A DNA stretch of 64,000 nt from NCBI RefSeq assembly GCF_963082655.1, contig NC_081552.1, positions 71,490,707-71,554,706 on the forward strand, in the 5' to 3' direction. Within the stretch, counting starts at the first letter, position 1. Each line of letters opens with the position of its first letter. Under the pieces are notes generated by a model. It saw nothing but the letters and a program-made list of their open reading frames with translations, was not told the origin of the DNA and did no database searches. This document shows, one piece after another, positions 10,887 to 20,494 of this stretch. The DNA is from Stomoxys calcitrans. Taxonomy: Eukaryota > Arthropoda > Insecta > Diptera > Muscidae. Both the position numbers and the translations under genes were made by a program.

Positions 10887-13800
10887 ATGGATAAGAATTT
10901 ACGCGAAAAATTTGTAAACTGTGTGAATGATTTAGTAGATTTTGAAAGCGTTTACTCCGCGGCTAAGTCAGATGATAATATACATTCGTTAGAAATCACG
11001 CGGGTAGAACTCAATTCTTTATGGGATCAAATCAAGAAGGCATACTTAGATTGTAGGGACCGCATTCCGGAAAAGGATGAGACACCTATAGATAAAACTA
11101 AACTTCGAAATAATTACAAACAGGCACTAGAAACTTATAAACGGTGTTTAAGCTCTCTTAACGGAGAAATTTTGGCCCTTAACGAGCAACAAGATCAAGA
11201 AAAACAGGAGAGAATATCAATGACCCAACAGCGAGACAATAATGATTTTTCACCAGCTCTAAGATTGCCGCCCTGTGACACAGATGTTTTTAAAGGGGGA
11301 TATCGCGAATGGCCCACCTTTAGGGACTTATTTTCAGCAATTTACATTAACAATTCAAAATTAAGTAAAGTCGAGAAGTTGTTTCACTTGACCCAAAAAA
11401 CAGCAGGAGAAGCCCGCGAAATAATTTCCAATGTTCCACTGACCCATGAGGGTTTCGACATAGCGTGGAGAAATCTCGTTCATAGGTACGAAAATAAACG
11501 CATGCAGGTAAATGAGCAATTGCGAGCTCTTTTTAATTTACCTTCGGTTTCCGTTGATAACGCGTCAACAATCCAGAAATTACAGCGCACTATAGGTAGT
11601 TGTACCCAAACTTTACAGACCCTTGAAGTAGAAACGGGGGGATGGGACCCAATCTTAGTTTATCTTGTGTCAACCAAACTACCAAGAATATTTTTAGAAG
11701 AATTCGAAAGCAGCCTAGCAGATTGTTCGTCTCTTCCATCGTGGAATCAATTAGATGTATTTTTGACCCATAAATTCAAGACCCTAGAATCAGTCGGCAA
11801 TATCAAGCCACAATATTCGAGATATAATCAACCCAGATCGGAGTACGATAAGCGGGAAAAGCGAGTTAATAGTTTTCAAACAAATGTAAATCCCAATTTC
11901 AAGAACACGGGCTCAAGACCCAGCAACAACACACAATCACACTATAATGCTCAGAATAACAAACCGGTTTGTCAACTTTGTAAATCCAATCATTCTTTGC
12001 GAGAATGTCCTCAATTTCTAGAAAGGTCGATCAACGATCGAATAAACATTGTTAAGACAGGTCATCTTTGCTATAACTGCCTTTCTTCGGATCATGGAGT
12101 CAGGGAGTGTAAAAGTCGTTTTAGTTGTAGGGAATGTAGTCAACGACACCACAGTTTGATACATAAAGGCAACCAGAGCCAGTACCCTACAACAGGCACA
12201 CACCAACGAGGCGGAGCACGACCTAGCACCAGTGCTGCCGCTCTCAACACTTTAGTTCAACCCGGTAGACAGGAAGCACGACCTAGCACCAGTGCTACTG
12301 ATCCTACCACCCTAGCTCAACCGGTTAGCGAATACGCACGCCCTAGTACCAGTGCTGCCGCTTCAACCACCCTAGTACAACCATCGGTATCGCCAAATAT
12401 ACAGTCCACACCTTGTTTAGAAGCACCTTGTTCAACGACTTTGACACTTCAGGAAATCAGACCCACTCCGCAACCCAAAGAGACACTTTTGTTCACAGCA
12501 ATAGTTCAAATCAAATCTAGAGGACATAGATATGATGCCAGGGCAATCATCGATCCTGGGTCACAATCAACTTTCATATCAGAAAAAATTAGAAACAAAT
12601 TGCAACTTCCAACAGTTAAGAATTTAATTCACGTCACAGGTTTAAGCGACGCAGTTTCTGAAACATCGACAAAAGCTTGCGTCTTCAATCTTTGCTCACG
12701 AGTAAATCCTAGTTTTGAGCTGGAGGTTTGGGCACCAGTCTTAAAGACCCTACCCTCTCATTTACCAACACACAATTTAAGGCAAAATCAATTTGGAGAT
12801 TTTGCACACCTTAGTCTCGCGGACCCCCGATTCTTTGAAAGTCGACCCGTGGACATGTTAATCGGATTAGATATTGGACCCCTTATATTCACAAAAGGCG
12901 GTACTATGAAATCCTTTGGATCACTTATAGCGCAGGACACCGTTTTTGGGTGGATCATAGGAGGACCCATTACGGAAGACCCTAAATCCGACAGACAAAT
13001 CACACTTTATAGTGCATCATCATTAGAAAAGATAATCACTCGCTTTTGGGAGGTGGAAGAGACCCCAAAAAAGGTTTTGAGGTCAGCAGAAGATATTTAT
13101 TGCGAAAATAATTACAAAAATACAACACGACGTAATGAGGCGGGGAGATATATCGTAACTTTACCTTTTAAAAGCTGTTCAGAGATCGGTTCATCTAGGA
13201 ACATCGCATTGGCACAGTTTCATAGAATGGAGAAAAAGTTGTCTAAGACCCCAGATATTAAAGCACATTATGATGCAGCCATATTAGAGTATTTGGAATT
13301 AGGACACATGAGGAAGGTAGACCCAAACAGCGTATACAAGACCCCTCACTACTACTTACCTCACCATGCAGTTATCAAACCAGATAGGGTTACCACAAAA
13401 CTTAGAGTGGTTTTTAACGCATCTAGCCCAACATCAAACAAGAAAAGTCTTAACGATATCTTACATACAGGACCCATACTTCAGCAAGACCTTGTGCTAC
13501 AAGTGTTGAAATGGAGATTTTTTAAGTACGTCTTCAATGCAGACGTGACAAAAATGTATCGTCAGATCTTAGTAGACCCCAATCAAACAGCTTTTCAAAG
13601 AATTCTCTTTCGTAAATCAGAAAACCACCCAATTGAGGATTACGAACTCTTAACTGTTACCTTCGGCATAAATTGCGCCCCATTTTTAGCGATTAGGACC
13701 CTTCTCCAGTTAGCAGAAGACGTGAAAGATTCTCATCCGTTAGGATCAAGAATTATTAAAGAAAATTTATATGTCGATGATGTATTAGCGGGCGGACACT

Positions 13801-16337
13801 CCATAGAAGAAGCTACAGCAGCTAGGAAGGAATTAGCCTCCGCATTAGAATCAGCTGGTTTCGAGCTAAGAAAATGGGCGTCAAATGACACACGTTTGTT
13901 AAAGGATTTAAATGAAGACATGCTTCTTCCAATAGATTGGTTAAATATTTCCGAAGCTTCTTCGACAAAGACCCTAGGAATTCGTTGGAATATATCAGGT
14001 GATAATTTCACTTTTACGGCCCCTACAGTTGAAGAAAAGCAAATGAGCACCAAGCGAGAAGTATTATCAACGATAGCAAAGTTTTTCGACCCATGTGGAT
14101 GGTTAGCGCCAGTAATAGTTGTAGCCAAGTTAATCATGCAACAGGTTTGGCTAGATAAGGTAGAATGGGACGACTCGTTGAAGCCAGTGACTCAAATGAA
14201 CTGGAATAACTTTGTGAGAGGTAGCCATTCTATAGACACTGTATCGATACCAAGATGGGTTCGGTTTACACCTGCTAGTATTGTGGAAATACATGGATTC
14301 TGCGACGCGTCAGAAAGCGCATATGCAGCCACAATTTATATACGCGTTGAACACATCGATAAAACTGTAGACACTTTTCTTCTAGCAGCCAAGACCCGAG
14401 TAGCCCCAGTTAAGAAAATCTCTCTGCCAAGGTTAGAATTATGCGGTGCAGTTATGTTGTCAAAGTTAACAAATGCCATTGTGCCTAAGCTTCAATTATC
14501 AAAGTTTACGACCCATTTCTGGACCGACTCTACAATCGTTCTAGCCTGGCTACAAAAGCCACCATGCTCATGGAGCGCTTTCGTTGGTAACAGGGTTTCA
14601 GAGATATTAGAGAACGTCGGCGGTGAGAATTGGAAACATGTTGACTCAGAATATAATCCTGCAGATGTAGCAAGTCGTGGCTGTTCTCCTGACGACTTAA
14701 TAGCTCATAATTTATGGTGGACGGGACCCCAGTGGCTCAAATTGCCGCATGATCAGTGGCCGCAAGACCGAGTTAATACAGACACTAATCTTGAAGCAAA
14801 ACAAGTTAAAGTATTCGCAACAGGCACTTTTGATGACCCTTTGACTCGATTTTCGTCTTTAGCTAGAGCATATCGTGTTTTGTCTTACGCAGTTAGGTTC
14901 TGGCGTAACACAGGTTCAACTAGATCCTCACTTAAAATTTCATCGCAAGAAATAACCAGCCCAGAGCTCATAGACACAAAGATGCGTCTTATAGTGGCAA
15001 CTCAGAAACATTACTTCGTTGAGGAATACAGTTCTTTGACCCAAAAGAAAAGGCTTTCACCTAGAAGTAGTCTTTTACCATTCAACCCCTTCATAGATAG
15101 AAAAGGAGTAATTAGATCCAATGGTCGTTTAGTTCAATCGCCAGCTTTGACGTACAGCGAACGTCATCCAATCTTAATCCCATATGATTCGCGATTTGCA
15201 CTCCTTCTAGTGGAATTTGTTCATAAAGTCTCAATGCACGGAGGCAATCAACTTATGACCCGGCTCATCCGTACGGAGTTTTGGATATTCAGATTGAAAC
15301 AGTTGATCAAGAAAGTTATACACAATTGCAGAGTTTGTACCCTATATCGATTAAAGACTCAGACCCAAATTATGTCATCTCTTCCACCCGAGCGTACTAC
15401 TTTATCCAGACCCTTTACGAATACAGGGGTAGATTTTGCAGGACCCTTCGGAATCAAAAGCTTAACAGCACGAGCGTGTTTAATAACCAAGGGTTATATC
15501 TGCATATTTGTTTGTTTTGCGACAAAAGCCATCCACTTAGAAGCAACAAGTGATTTATCGACTCAATCATTTCTGGCGGCATTAGCTCGTTTCATAGGAA
15601 GGAGAGGGTGCCCAGAAAAGATATATTCCGACAATGGAAAGAATTTTATAGGCGCAGCAGAAATGCTCAAGAAAGATCAGAAAGAGTTTATGAAAAGTTT
15701 ACAGAGCAGCGCCATTCAGCAACATGCTCATCAGAATTTAGAGTGGAAATTTATTCCTCCAGGAGCTCCCCATATGGGGGGATTGTGGGAGGCAGGAGTT
15801 AAATCATTCAAGATACATCTTAAGAAGTCTATGCCCAAAATGAACTTCACGTTCGAAGAACTGTCAACCATATTGGCACGTATCGAGGCCTGCCTCAATT
15901 CACGACCCCTTAGTCCAGCTTCTGAAGACCCTAACGATTTAGCACCCTTGACCCCAGCTCACTTCCTTATAGGCTCTTCCCTTTTGACCCCGGCAGAACC
16001 CGACATCTCAGAGGAGGACATAACGCTTGCAAATCGGTGGAAGAGATTAAAGATTATATCCCAAAACTTTTGTCAGAGGTGGAAGTCAGAGTACTTAAAT
16101 GAGCTTCACCGTAGATACAAATGGAAGTATCAGCAAGATAACATACAGGTCAATGATTTAGTTGTCATCAGGGATGAGAGATATACCACCGAGTGGAAGT
16201 TAGGACGAGTTTTTAAAACATACCCCGGTGTTGATCAGAACACTCGAGTTGTAGATATTCGAACTTCCAATGGCATAGTCAGTCGACCCATAACTAAGAT
16301 TGTCAAATTATTCTCAGACACCCCTAGCAATTCATAA
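10887..16337 (+). CDS. BEL/Pao Gag-Pol polyprotein, intact
   Basis: 1816 residues in one frame. Residues 1-350 are a BEL-type Gag with a coiled N-terminus and a DUF1759-like region. A three-knuckle zinc array has ligands C362, C365, H369, C374; C395, C398, H403, C408; C414, C417, H421, H426. Residues 444-503 are a linker of three tandem 20-residue repeats beginning ARPSTSA. The retropepsin active site is D556-P-G-S. The RT has YVDD at 962-965, and an RNase H Asp lies at 1140 (GFCDASE). The integrase has an HHCC zinc domain (H1446, H1451, then NCRVC) and a D1516, D1582, E1635 core, followed by a DUF5641-like C-terminus. It is of full family length with no stops, and probably encodes all enzymes for reverse transcription and integration. 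No separate env is present; a different ORF follows 42 bp later. The 38 GACCC pentamers in this ORF are unusual. Confidence 0.97.
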   Translation: MDKNLREKFVNCVNDLVDFESVYSAAKSDDNIHSLEITRVELNSLWDQIKKAYLDCRDRIPEKDETPIDKTKLRNNYKQALETYKRCLSSLNGEILALNEQQDQEKQERISMTQQRDNNDFSPALRLPPCDTDVFKGGYREWPTFRDLFSAIYINNSKLSKVEKLFHLTQKTAGEAREIISNVPLTHEGFDIAWRNLVHRYENKRMQVNEQLRALFNLPSVSVDNASTIQKLQRTIGSCTQTLQTLEVETGGWDPILVYLVSTKLPRIFLEEFESSLADCSSLPSWNQLDVFLTHKFKTLESVGNIKPQYSRYNQPRSEYDKREKRVNSFQTNVNPNFKNTGSRPSNNTQSHYNAQNNKPVCQLCKSNHSLRECPQFLERSINDRINIVKTGHLCYNCLSSDHGVRECKSRFSCRECSQRHHSLIHKGNQSQYPTTGTHQRGGARPSTSAAALNTLVQPGRQEARPSTSATDPTTLAQPVSEYARPSTSAAASTTLVQPSVSPNIQSTPCLEAPCSTTLTLQEIRPTPQPKETLLFTAIVQIKSRGHRYDARAIIDPGSQSTFISEKIRNKLQLPTVKNLIHVTGLSDAVSETSTKACVFNLCSRVNPSFELEVWAPVLKTLPSHLPTHNLRQNQFGDFAHLSLADPRFFESRPVDMLIGLDIGPLIFTKGGTMKSFGSLIAQDTVFGWIIGGPITEDPKSDRQITLYSASSLEKIITRFWEVEETPKKVLRSAEDIYCENNYKNTTRRNEAGRYIVTLPFKSCSEIGSSRNIALAQFHRMEKKLSKTPDIKAHYDAAILEYLELGHMRKVDPNSVYKTPHYYLPHHAVIKPDRVTTKLRVVFNASSPTSNKKSLNDILHTGPILQQDLVLQVLKWRFFKYVFNADVTKMYRQILVDPNQTAFQRILFRKSENHPIEDYELLTVTFGINCAPFLAIRTLLQLAEDVKDSHPLGSRIIKENLYVDDVLAGGHSIEEATAARKELASALESAGFELRKWASNDTRLLKDLNEDMLLPIDWLNISEASSTKTLGIRWNISGDNFTFTAPTVEEKQMSTKREVLSTIAKFFDPCGWLAPVIVVAKLIMQQVWLDKVEWDDSLKPVTQMNWNNFVRGSHSIDTVSIPRWVRFTPASIVEIHGFCDASESAYAATIYIRVEHIDKTVDTFLLAAKTRVAPVKKISLPRLELCGAVMLSKLTNAIVPKLQLSKFTTHFWTDSTIVLAWLQKPPCSWSAFVGNRVSEILENVGGENWKHVDSEYNPADVASRGCSPDDLIAHNLWWTGPQWLKLPHDQWPQDRVNTDTNLEAKQVKVFATGTFDDPLTRFSSLARAYRVLSYAVRFWRNTGSTRSSLKISSQEITSPELIDTKMRLIVATQKHYFVEEYSSLTQKKRLSPRSSLLPFNPFIDRKGVIRSNGRLVQSPALTYSERHPILIPYDSRFALLLVEFVHKVSMHGGNQLMTRLIRTEFWIFRLKQLIKKVIHNCRVCTLYRLKTQTQIMSSLPPERTTLSRPFTNTGVDFAGPFGIKSLTARACLITKGYICIFVCFATKAIHLEATSDLSTQSFLAALARFIGRRGCPEKIYSDNGKNFIGAAEMLKKDQKEFMKSLQSSAIQQHAHQNLEWKFIPPGAPHMGGLWEAGVKSFKIHLKKSMPKMNFTFEELSTILARIEACLNSRPLSPASEDPNDLAPLTPAHFLIGSSLLTPAEPDISEEDITLANRWKRLKIISQNFCQRWKSEYLNELHRRYKWKYQQDNIQVNDLVVIRDERYTTEWKLGRVFKTYPGVDQNTRVVDIRTSNGIVSRPITKIVKLFSDTPSNS

Positions 16338-16379
16338 TCACATCAAAACACGGTACTCACGAGATTTTGGTTACAGATA

Positions 16380-17318
16380 ATGGCCGGATATTTACCTCGC
16401 CCAGAGTCCCCACGACCCGCCAGACCCACACGCCCTCGCTTCGACCCACGGGAACCCAGGTATCGCCCCGCATCTTGGCAGTATGCCTGTGGCCTCTGCC
16501 AGGAGGACCACGCCATACGGTCATGCCCGCGGTTCCGGCAAATGACACCGTATCAGAGATACGAGACAGTTGAGAGACGGAGTTACTGTCGGAACTGTCT
16601 GGCGCGCAGCCATCTGGCCCCAGACTGCCCCGTGGTCACTGCCTGCCGAACATGCGACTACCGCCATCACACAATGCTGCATGGAGCCCCACAGCTTAGG
16701 GAGACATACGGCAGCTACAGCCCGCCCCCAATGGAGATTGCCAACCCACGGCAACTTGCAATCGAACCAGCCAACCAGATGCCCATCGTCCAAGGCCCTC
16801 CCCCGGTCGAGATACCTTACAGCCGGGCCACTGTTTTTGTACCCACGGCGATGGTGGAATTGGCACCCGAGGAGCAGGACGATTGGGCTGGGGTACGGGT
16901 ACTTTTGTGCCAGGCATCGACCATCACCCGAATCGCGGCAGCCACAGTAACTCGCCTGGGGATACCAACGAGAGAGCGCAGAGGGCACCGTCTGGCAACA
17001 ATAAGACTTCGGTCAAGGCATGCGTCGAGGAGGACCATGCATACCATCCGGGCAGTGGTGACCCGGGATTTGCCGCGACGACCCTATTCAGATCCCATCA
17101 TTCCCGACCCCACAAGCAGCCTAAGATCCCTTTCTTTGGCAGACGCTGACCCTAGGGGCAACGAACCAATCGATGTAGAGGTAGGGGCCGATGCCTACGC
17201 CCACCTCCGGAGGAGTGGTGTTGTACAACCCGGATTGGGAGCCGTCTTCGCCCAGGAGACAGATTGGGGATACGTGTTCGTCGGCCCAGTCACCTCACAG
17301 GCAAGAAACCAAAATTAA
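16380..17318 (+). CDS. Second ORF of the BEL/Pao element: zinc-knuckle array plus inactive retropepsin-like domain
   Basis: 312 residues, GC-rich, unlike the AT-rich Gag-Pol. A Pro/Arg-rich N-terminus is followed by metal ligands C37, C40, H44, C49; C70, C73, H78, C83; C89, C92, H96, H101. Every ligand is exactly 325 residues offset from its Gag-Pol counterpart, so the modules are homologous without an indel. A retropepsin-like region follows. The segment VRVLLCQASTITRI aligns without gaps to the Gag-Pol active-site region, but catalytic Asp-Pro-Gly has become Cys177-Gln-Ala. The later motifs LSLAD (251-255), VGADAY (268-273) and GYVFVGPVT (297-305) match the protease C-terminal region. It occupies the env position. 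No signal peptide or membrane segment is seen, so it is not an envelope. A splice-acceptor-like TTTTGGTTACAG ends 3 nt before the ATG. Possible roles (Gag modulator, decoy, RNA chaperone) are inference. Confidence 0.85.
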   Translation: MAGYLPRPESPRPARPTRPRFDPREPRYRPASWQYACGLCQEDHAIRSCPRFRQMTPYQRYETVERRSYCRNCLARSHLAPDCPVVTACRTCDYRHHTMLHGAPQLRETYGSYSPPPMEIANPRQLAIEPANQMPIVQGPPPVEIPYSRATVFVPTAMVELAPEEQDDWAGVRVLLCQASTITRIAAATVTRLGIPTRERRGHRLATIRLRSRHASRRTMHTIRAVVTRDLPRRPYSDPIIPDPTSSLRSLSLADADPRGNEPIDVEVGADAYAHLRRSGVVQPGLGAVFAQETDWGYVFVGPVTSQARNQN

Positions 17319-17344
17319 AAAGGTAAGATGTCACTTCGTCACTT

Positions 17345-17356
17345 GGAGGGGGAGAA
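17345..17356 (+). promoter_or_regulatory. Polypurine tract
   Basis: GGAGGGGGAGAA directly abuts the TG of the 3' LTR at 17357. This is the expected primer site for plus-strand DNA synthesis in an LTR retroelement. Confidence 0.9.
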
Positions 17357-18144
17357 TGTTCAAGGTACGTTTGAACATGAAGTCATGTGCACCCATGTGC
17401 AGACATGCGTTCACGTATGCACATGACCCACTGTGCATAACGGTACATTGAAGTAAGTTCTTAATCGCTGATTCCGCCTTGATTTCATATTTGTTTACCT
17501 GGAATTGTTGCTTGTAGCTTGGAAAGTTGACCGTTTTCGCGGGGTCCAAGTGACAAGCAACAACCAGAAAAAGATCAGTCTCGTTTTAAATCTCAAACCC
17601 GCGCATCGTATTCTCTCCCCCTCAAAGTGAAAACCCAAGTGAAGTGAAAAGTAAAAAGTGAACATACATACAAACATATATAACTAGAGTGAACATTGCA
17701 ACAATAAACTTTGAAACAGTGAACTAATATATTTAACATTTTAGATACAAAGTGACACAATAACAACCGACTCAAAAACCAAATCTACACTCGACCCACA
17801 ATTGCAACATCACAACAACCATAAGTGCGGGACACAACATACAACACCAACTAATTCTAATATTGCAAACCCCCCACCTGTTAAATACAATGTCTATCTA
17901 CTACAATCAACTATACTCATAATTTAAATTTTAATCTACTTACTACTGCTACTTAAATCTATGAATTGTGCTATCTAAACCTAAATATTTGCTACTTAAA
18001 CACTACGATCTACGTATAACTAATGAATTTAAATAACATAGAAAAGAACATCACAATAAACAATCACCACCACATTTGAATTTTAAACATAAAACTTCCT
18101 ATGTTTTATTTCGGAAGGCAAAACCCTTAGTTTGACCCCAAACA
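17357..18144 (+). repeat. 3' LTR of the BEL/Pao element
   Basis: 788 bp, TG..CA, apparently identical to 7894-8681. It is followed immediately by the second copy of the 5-bp target duplication ATCCG (18145-18149) and the rest of the mini-me-like repeat. Confidence 0.95.
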
Positions 18145-18600
18145 ATCCGATTTCGCTGAAATTTGAAACAGTGAGTAGTTTTAGGCCTCACAACATCTGC
18201 CCCAAATATGCTTCACATCAGACTATATAGATATAGCTGTCATATAGACTGATCTTTCAATTTAGGGTCTTAATCCCATAAAAAGCAAATTTATTGTCTG
18301 GAAATGTGACTTGTGGATGAGTTCTCGGGACCTGAATAAAATATGATCAATACCAGCCAATATTAAGATATAATTACGGATATAGTAGTGGAGTTATAAT
18401 AAAATAAGATAATGACTATATCCTTGTTTAATTTGGTCCAGATCGGTCCAGAATTATTAGATCGCTTAATGTCCGTGCCGAATTTGAGTGCGTAAGTTAT
18501 CCAGTTTTCACCGGATTGTGACGAAAGGGGTTTGCATATATATCCTAGGTGGTGGGCCCGGCCCGGTCGAACTTAATGCCTTTTTACTTGTTTTACCTAT
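18145..18600 (+). repeat. mini-me-like element, right part
   Basis: Resumes with ATCCGATTTCGCTGAAATTT, has one more unit with CATATAGACTGATCTTTC, and ends AGGTGGTGGGCCCGGCCCGG, TCGAACTTAATGCC, TTTTTACTTGTTTT. Together with 7170-7893 it rebuilds a contiguous element, which confirms the LTR insertion point. Confidence 0.85.
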
Positions 18601-18985
18601 TATATTTATGATGGCGTCAAACGAACATTTGACAAAATGGTTGAAGGCACCATAAAACCTTTATCCCTATTTTGTAAATAAGGATTTCTATGCTTTTGTA
18701 AAAGGCTGTTAAAAATCAACAACACTGAAAGGGTTTATAGAAATTTCACTTACGAACATTTTCTAAGCCACTTTTGTTGACTTTTTAAAATTATATAAAA
18801 TAAGTGATATTTGACAAGGCAATTTTTCCCCAAAACGTGACACATACGGTAACAAAAAATGTTTTTAGGTTGTATTTATTGAAAGAGAATAAAAACATTT
18901 TATTCTTCACTTAGAAATTCTTTTAAATGTACACTCGTAGAAAAAGTTTGCTGAAAATAACAAACACTGTCTGCTAAATATTAGT
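18600..18985. other. AT-rich intergenic stretch, no gene seen
   Basis: No coding signal. It lies between the end of a mini-me-like element and a piggyBac relic and may include the remaining, unrecognisable 5' part of that transposon. Confidence 0.35.
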
Positions 18986-18989
18986 AGTT

Positions 18990-19745
18990 AATTTTGCTGC
19001 CATTGAGGCAATTTTTTTCACAACTTTGGATTTGGCGCGTACTTTGATCTGGAAGAAAACCGCATATGTTGGAACAGTGCGCTCGAATAAGACATGTCAA
19101 CAGCACATTGTTCGGCTTGAACGAAGGCGGTATAGCTCTATGTTCATATGTGCCCAAGAAGAACAAAGCGGTCATTTTGGACATGCAAACTGAAAAGAAG
19201 AAGCCGTTTGCTATTTTGAATTACAACGCCAACAAATCGGGCGTTGTTACAATGGAACAGATGCTTGGCACATATACATTGCAATGCTCAACAAACCGCT
19301 GGCCATTGGCCAAGTTTTATAATATGGTGTACATTGCTGCATAAGCTGCATCTATTTCATACAAGGAGATGAAGCCAATAAAAAGCAGTGACAGACGACG
19401 GTCATTCCTACTGATGCTGACAAAACAATTGGCACTACCAAACATGGAGGAACAACCGCATATCCAAGGATACGGAACGCAATGGAAGCATTTGATGTAA
19501 AGGTAAGAAAAAACAATTATAATGTTCAAAAGCAGAATAATTAATTTTAGATATTATCAGGAGCTGCACCGTCTTTTGCGTCTAGAACGAACAGACTGTC
19601 ATGTCGCCTATGATGTACGGACGGCAGCGGAAAACAAGAGCCTATTGCCATTCCTGTAACAATCCAGTTTGTGCAGAGCATTCAACATATATGCATCGAT
19701 GCTACATCTGCACAGATAATATGTTGGACGACAATACGATTTTTT
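18990..19745 (+). pseudogene. piggyBac-type transposase relic with C-terminal cysteine-rich domain
   Basis: The frame at 19066-19344 reads KKNKAVILDMQTE, then KPFAILNYNANKSGVVTMEQ and STNRWPLAKFYNMVYIAA. These follow the pattern of the piggyBac catalytic region (YN..K.GVD..DQM, then RRWP..VF.N..DIA). After stops and frameshifts, 19600-19725 encodes a Cys/His cluster (YCHSCNNPVCAEHSTYMHR, then CYIC), as in the C-terminal zinc-binding domain of piggyBac/PGBD proteins. The N-terminal half and terminal repeats were not found. It is dead, with at least two stops. The Val in GVV, where the family has an acidic residue, suggests loss of catalysis. Confidence 0.7.
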
Positions 19746-19749
19746 TATA

Positions 19750-20494
19750 AAAAAACTCATAAAAAATTAATTACGTTATATATAAAAATTTTTTTCTAAC
19801 ATTCAATATACACGTATATTAAGTAAATAATAGTAAATCAAAACAAACAAAAAATATGTAAAAAAATCGTTTTCATATAAAATTTCACACAAAAAGTACT
19901 TCGTATAAGTGCAACTGATGACTCAACTGTCGGAGGGTTAATAAAACAAATTTTTGTGGAAATTCAAATATCTTTTTCACGAAGAGTCGATTTTTATACG
20001 AGTGCCCTTATCCCAGCTACTGTTTGATTATTTTCAAGCAAGACGTGTGTTTCCTATAGTTTAAACACAATTTTAATGCAGTTTTTGCGAATTTGAATAA
20101 ATAATAGATAACTTTTTGAAGAGAAATACTTTAAGGGACGCAAAGATTGGCAGATGATAACATTGAATGATGTAAATTTTTAATTTTTTGCATAAAAACT
20201 GCTAGAAACATGTTTCTATATTCAATTAAGAGCTCGTTCGAGGCAAGTGATTACAAGTTCTCCACTATCTAAATCTGTCGCTGAATACAAAACTCTTATT
20301 TTAGCTTTTTAATGAAAACCATTAAGTTCTCATACATAAATACTTGTATGAAGCGCTAAAACCAAACAACGTATTATCCGCTAAAAATATTATATATGCC
20401 TTTTTGATGTATAACGATGATGATGACGAATGATGTCAAAAATAGTGCAACTGATTTTAACCATCAATTAATATAATGTCATAACGACGATTGG
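19750..20494. other. AT-rich intergenic stretch, no gene seen
   Basis: Low-complexity AT sequence with no supported ORF. A small GATGATGATGACGAATGATG run lies near 20416-20435. Confidence 0.35.

Larger units (their letters stand above)
7894..18144 (+). mobile_element. Complete BEL/Pao LTR retrotransposon with an extra 3' ORF
   Basis: A 10,251-bp element: LTR (7894-8681), primer-binding site (8684-8700), 2.2-kb leader, gag-pol ORF (10887-16337), second ORF (16380-17318), polypurine tract (17345-17356), LTR (17357-18144). The LTRs are equal in length (788 bp), begin TG and end CA, and I found no difference on reading them side by side. The 5-bp target duplication ATCCG flanks the element. The domain order protease, RT, RNase H, integrase and the DUF1758 and DUF5641 type modules place it in BEL/Pao. 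Intact frames plus identical LTRs indicate a very recent, probably still competent insertion. Confidence 0.95.

Noticed and set aside
13733..14137. 134-residue antisense ORF inside gag-pol
   Set aside because: Shadow of the intact Gag-Pol frame on the other strand, without initiation context or domains.
15281..15802. Two short sense-strand ORFs within the integrase region
   Set aside because: Alternative-frame shadows of the integrase sequence.
16521..16988. Antisense and alternative-frame ORFs over the second BEL/Pao ORF
   Set aside because: GC-rich sequence leaves long open frames in several frames. Only the 16380-17318 frame has the zinc ligands and protease-like motifs.
16380..17318. 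Reading the second BEL/Pao ORF as an envelope gene
   Set aside because: No signal peptide, no transmembrane segment and no Cys-rich ectodomain. The zinc-ligand and protease-like alignment explains it better.
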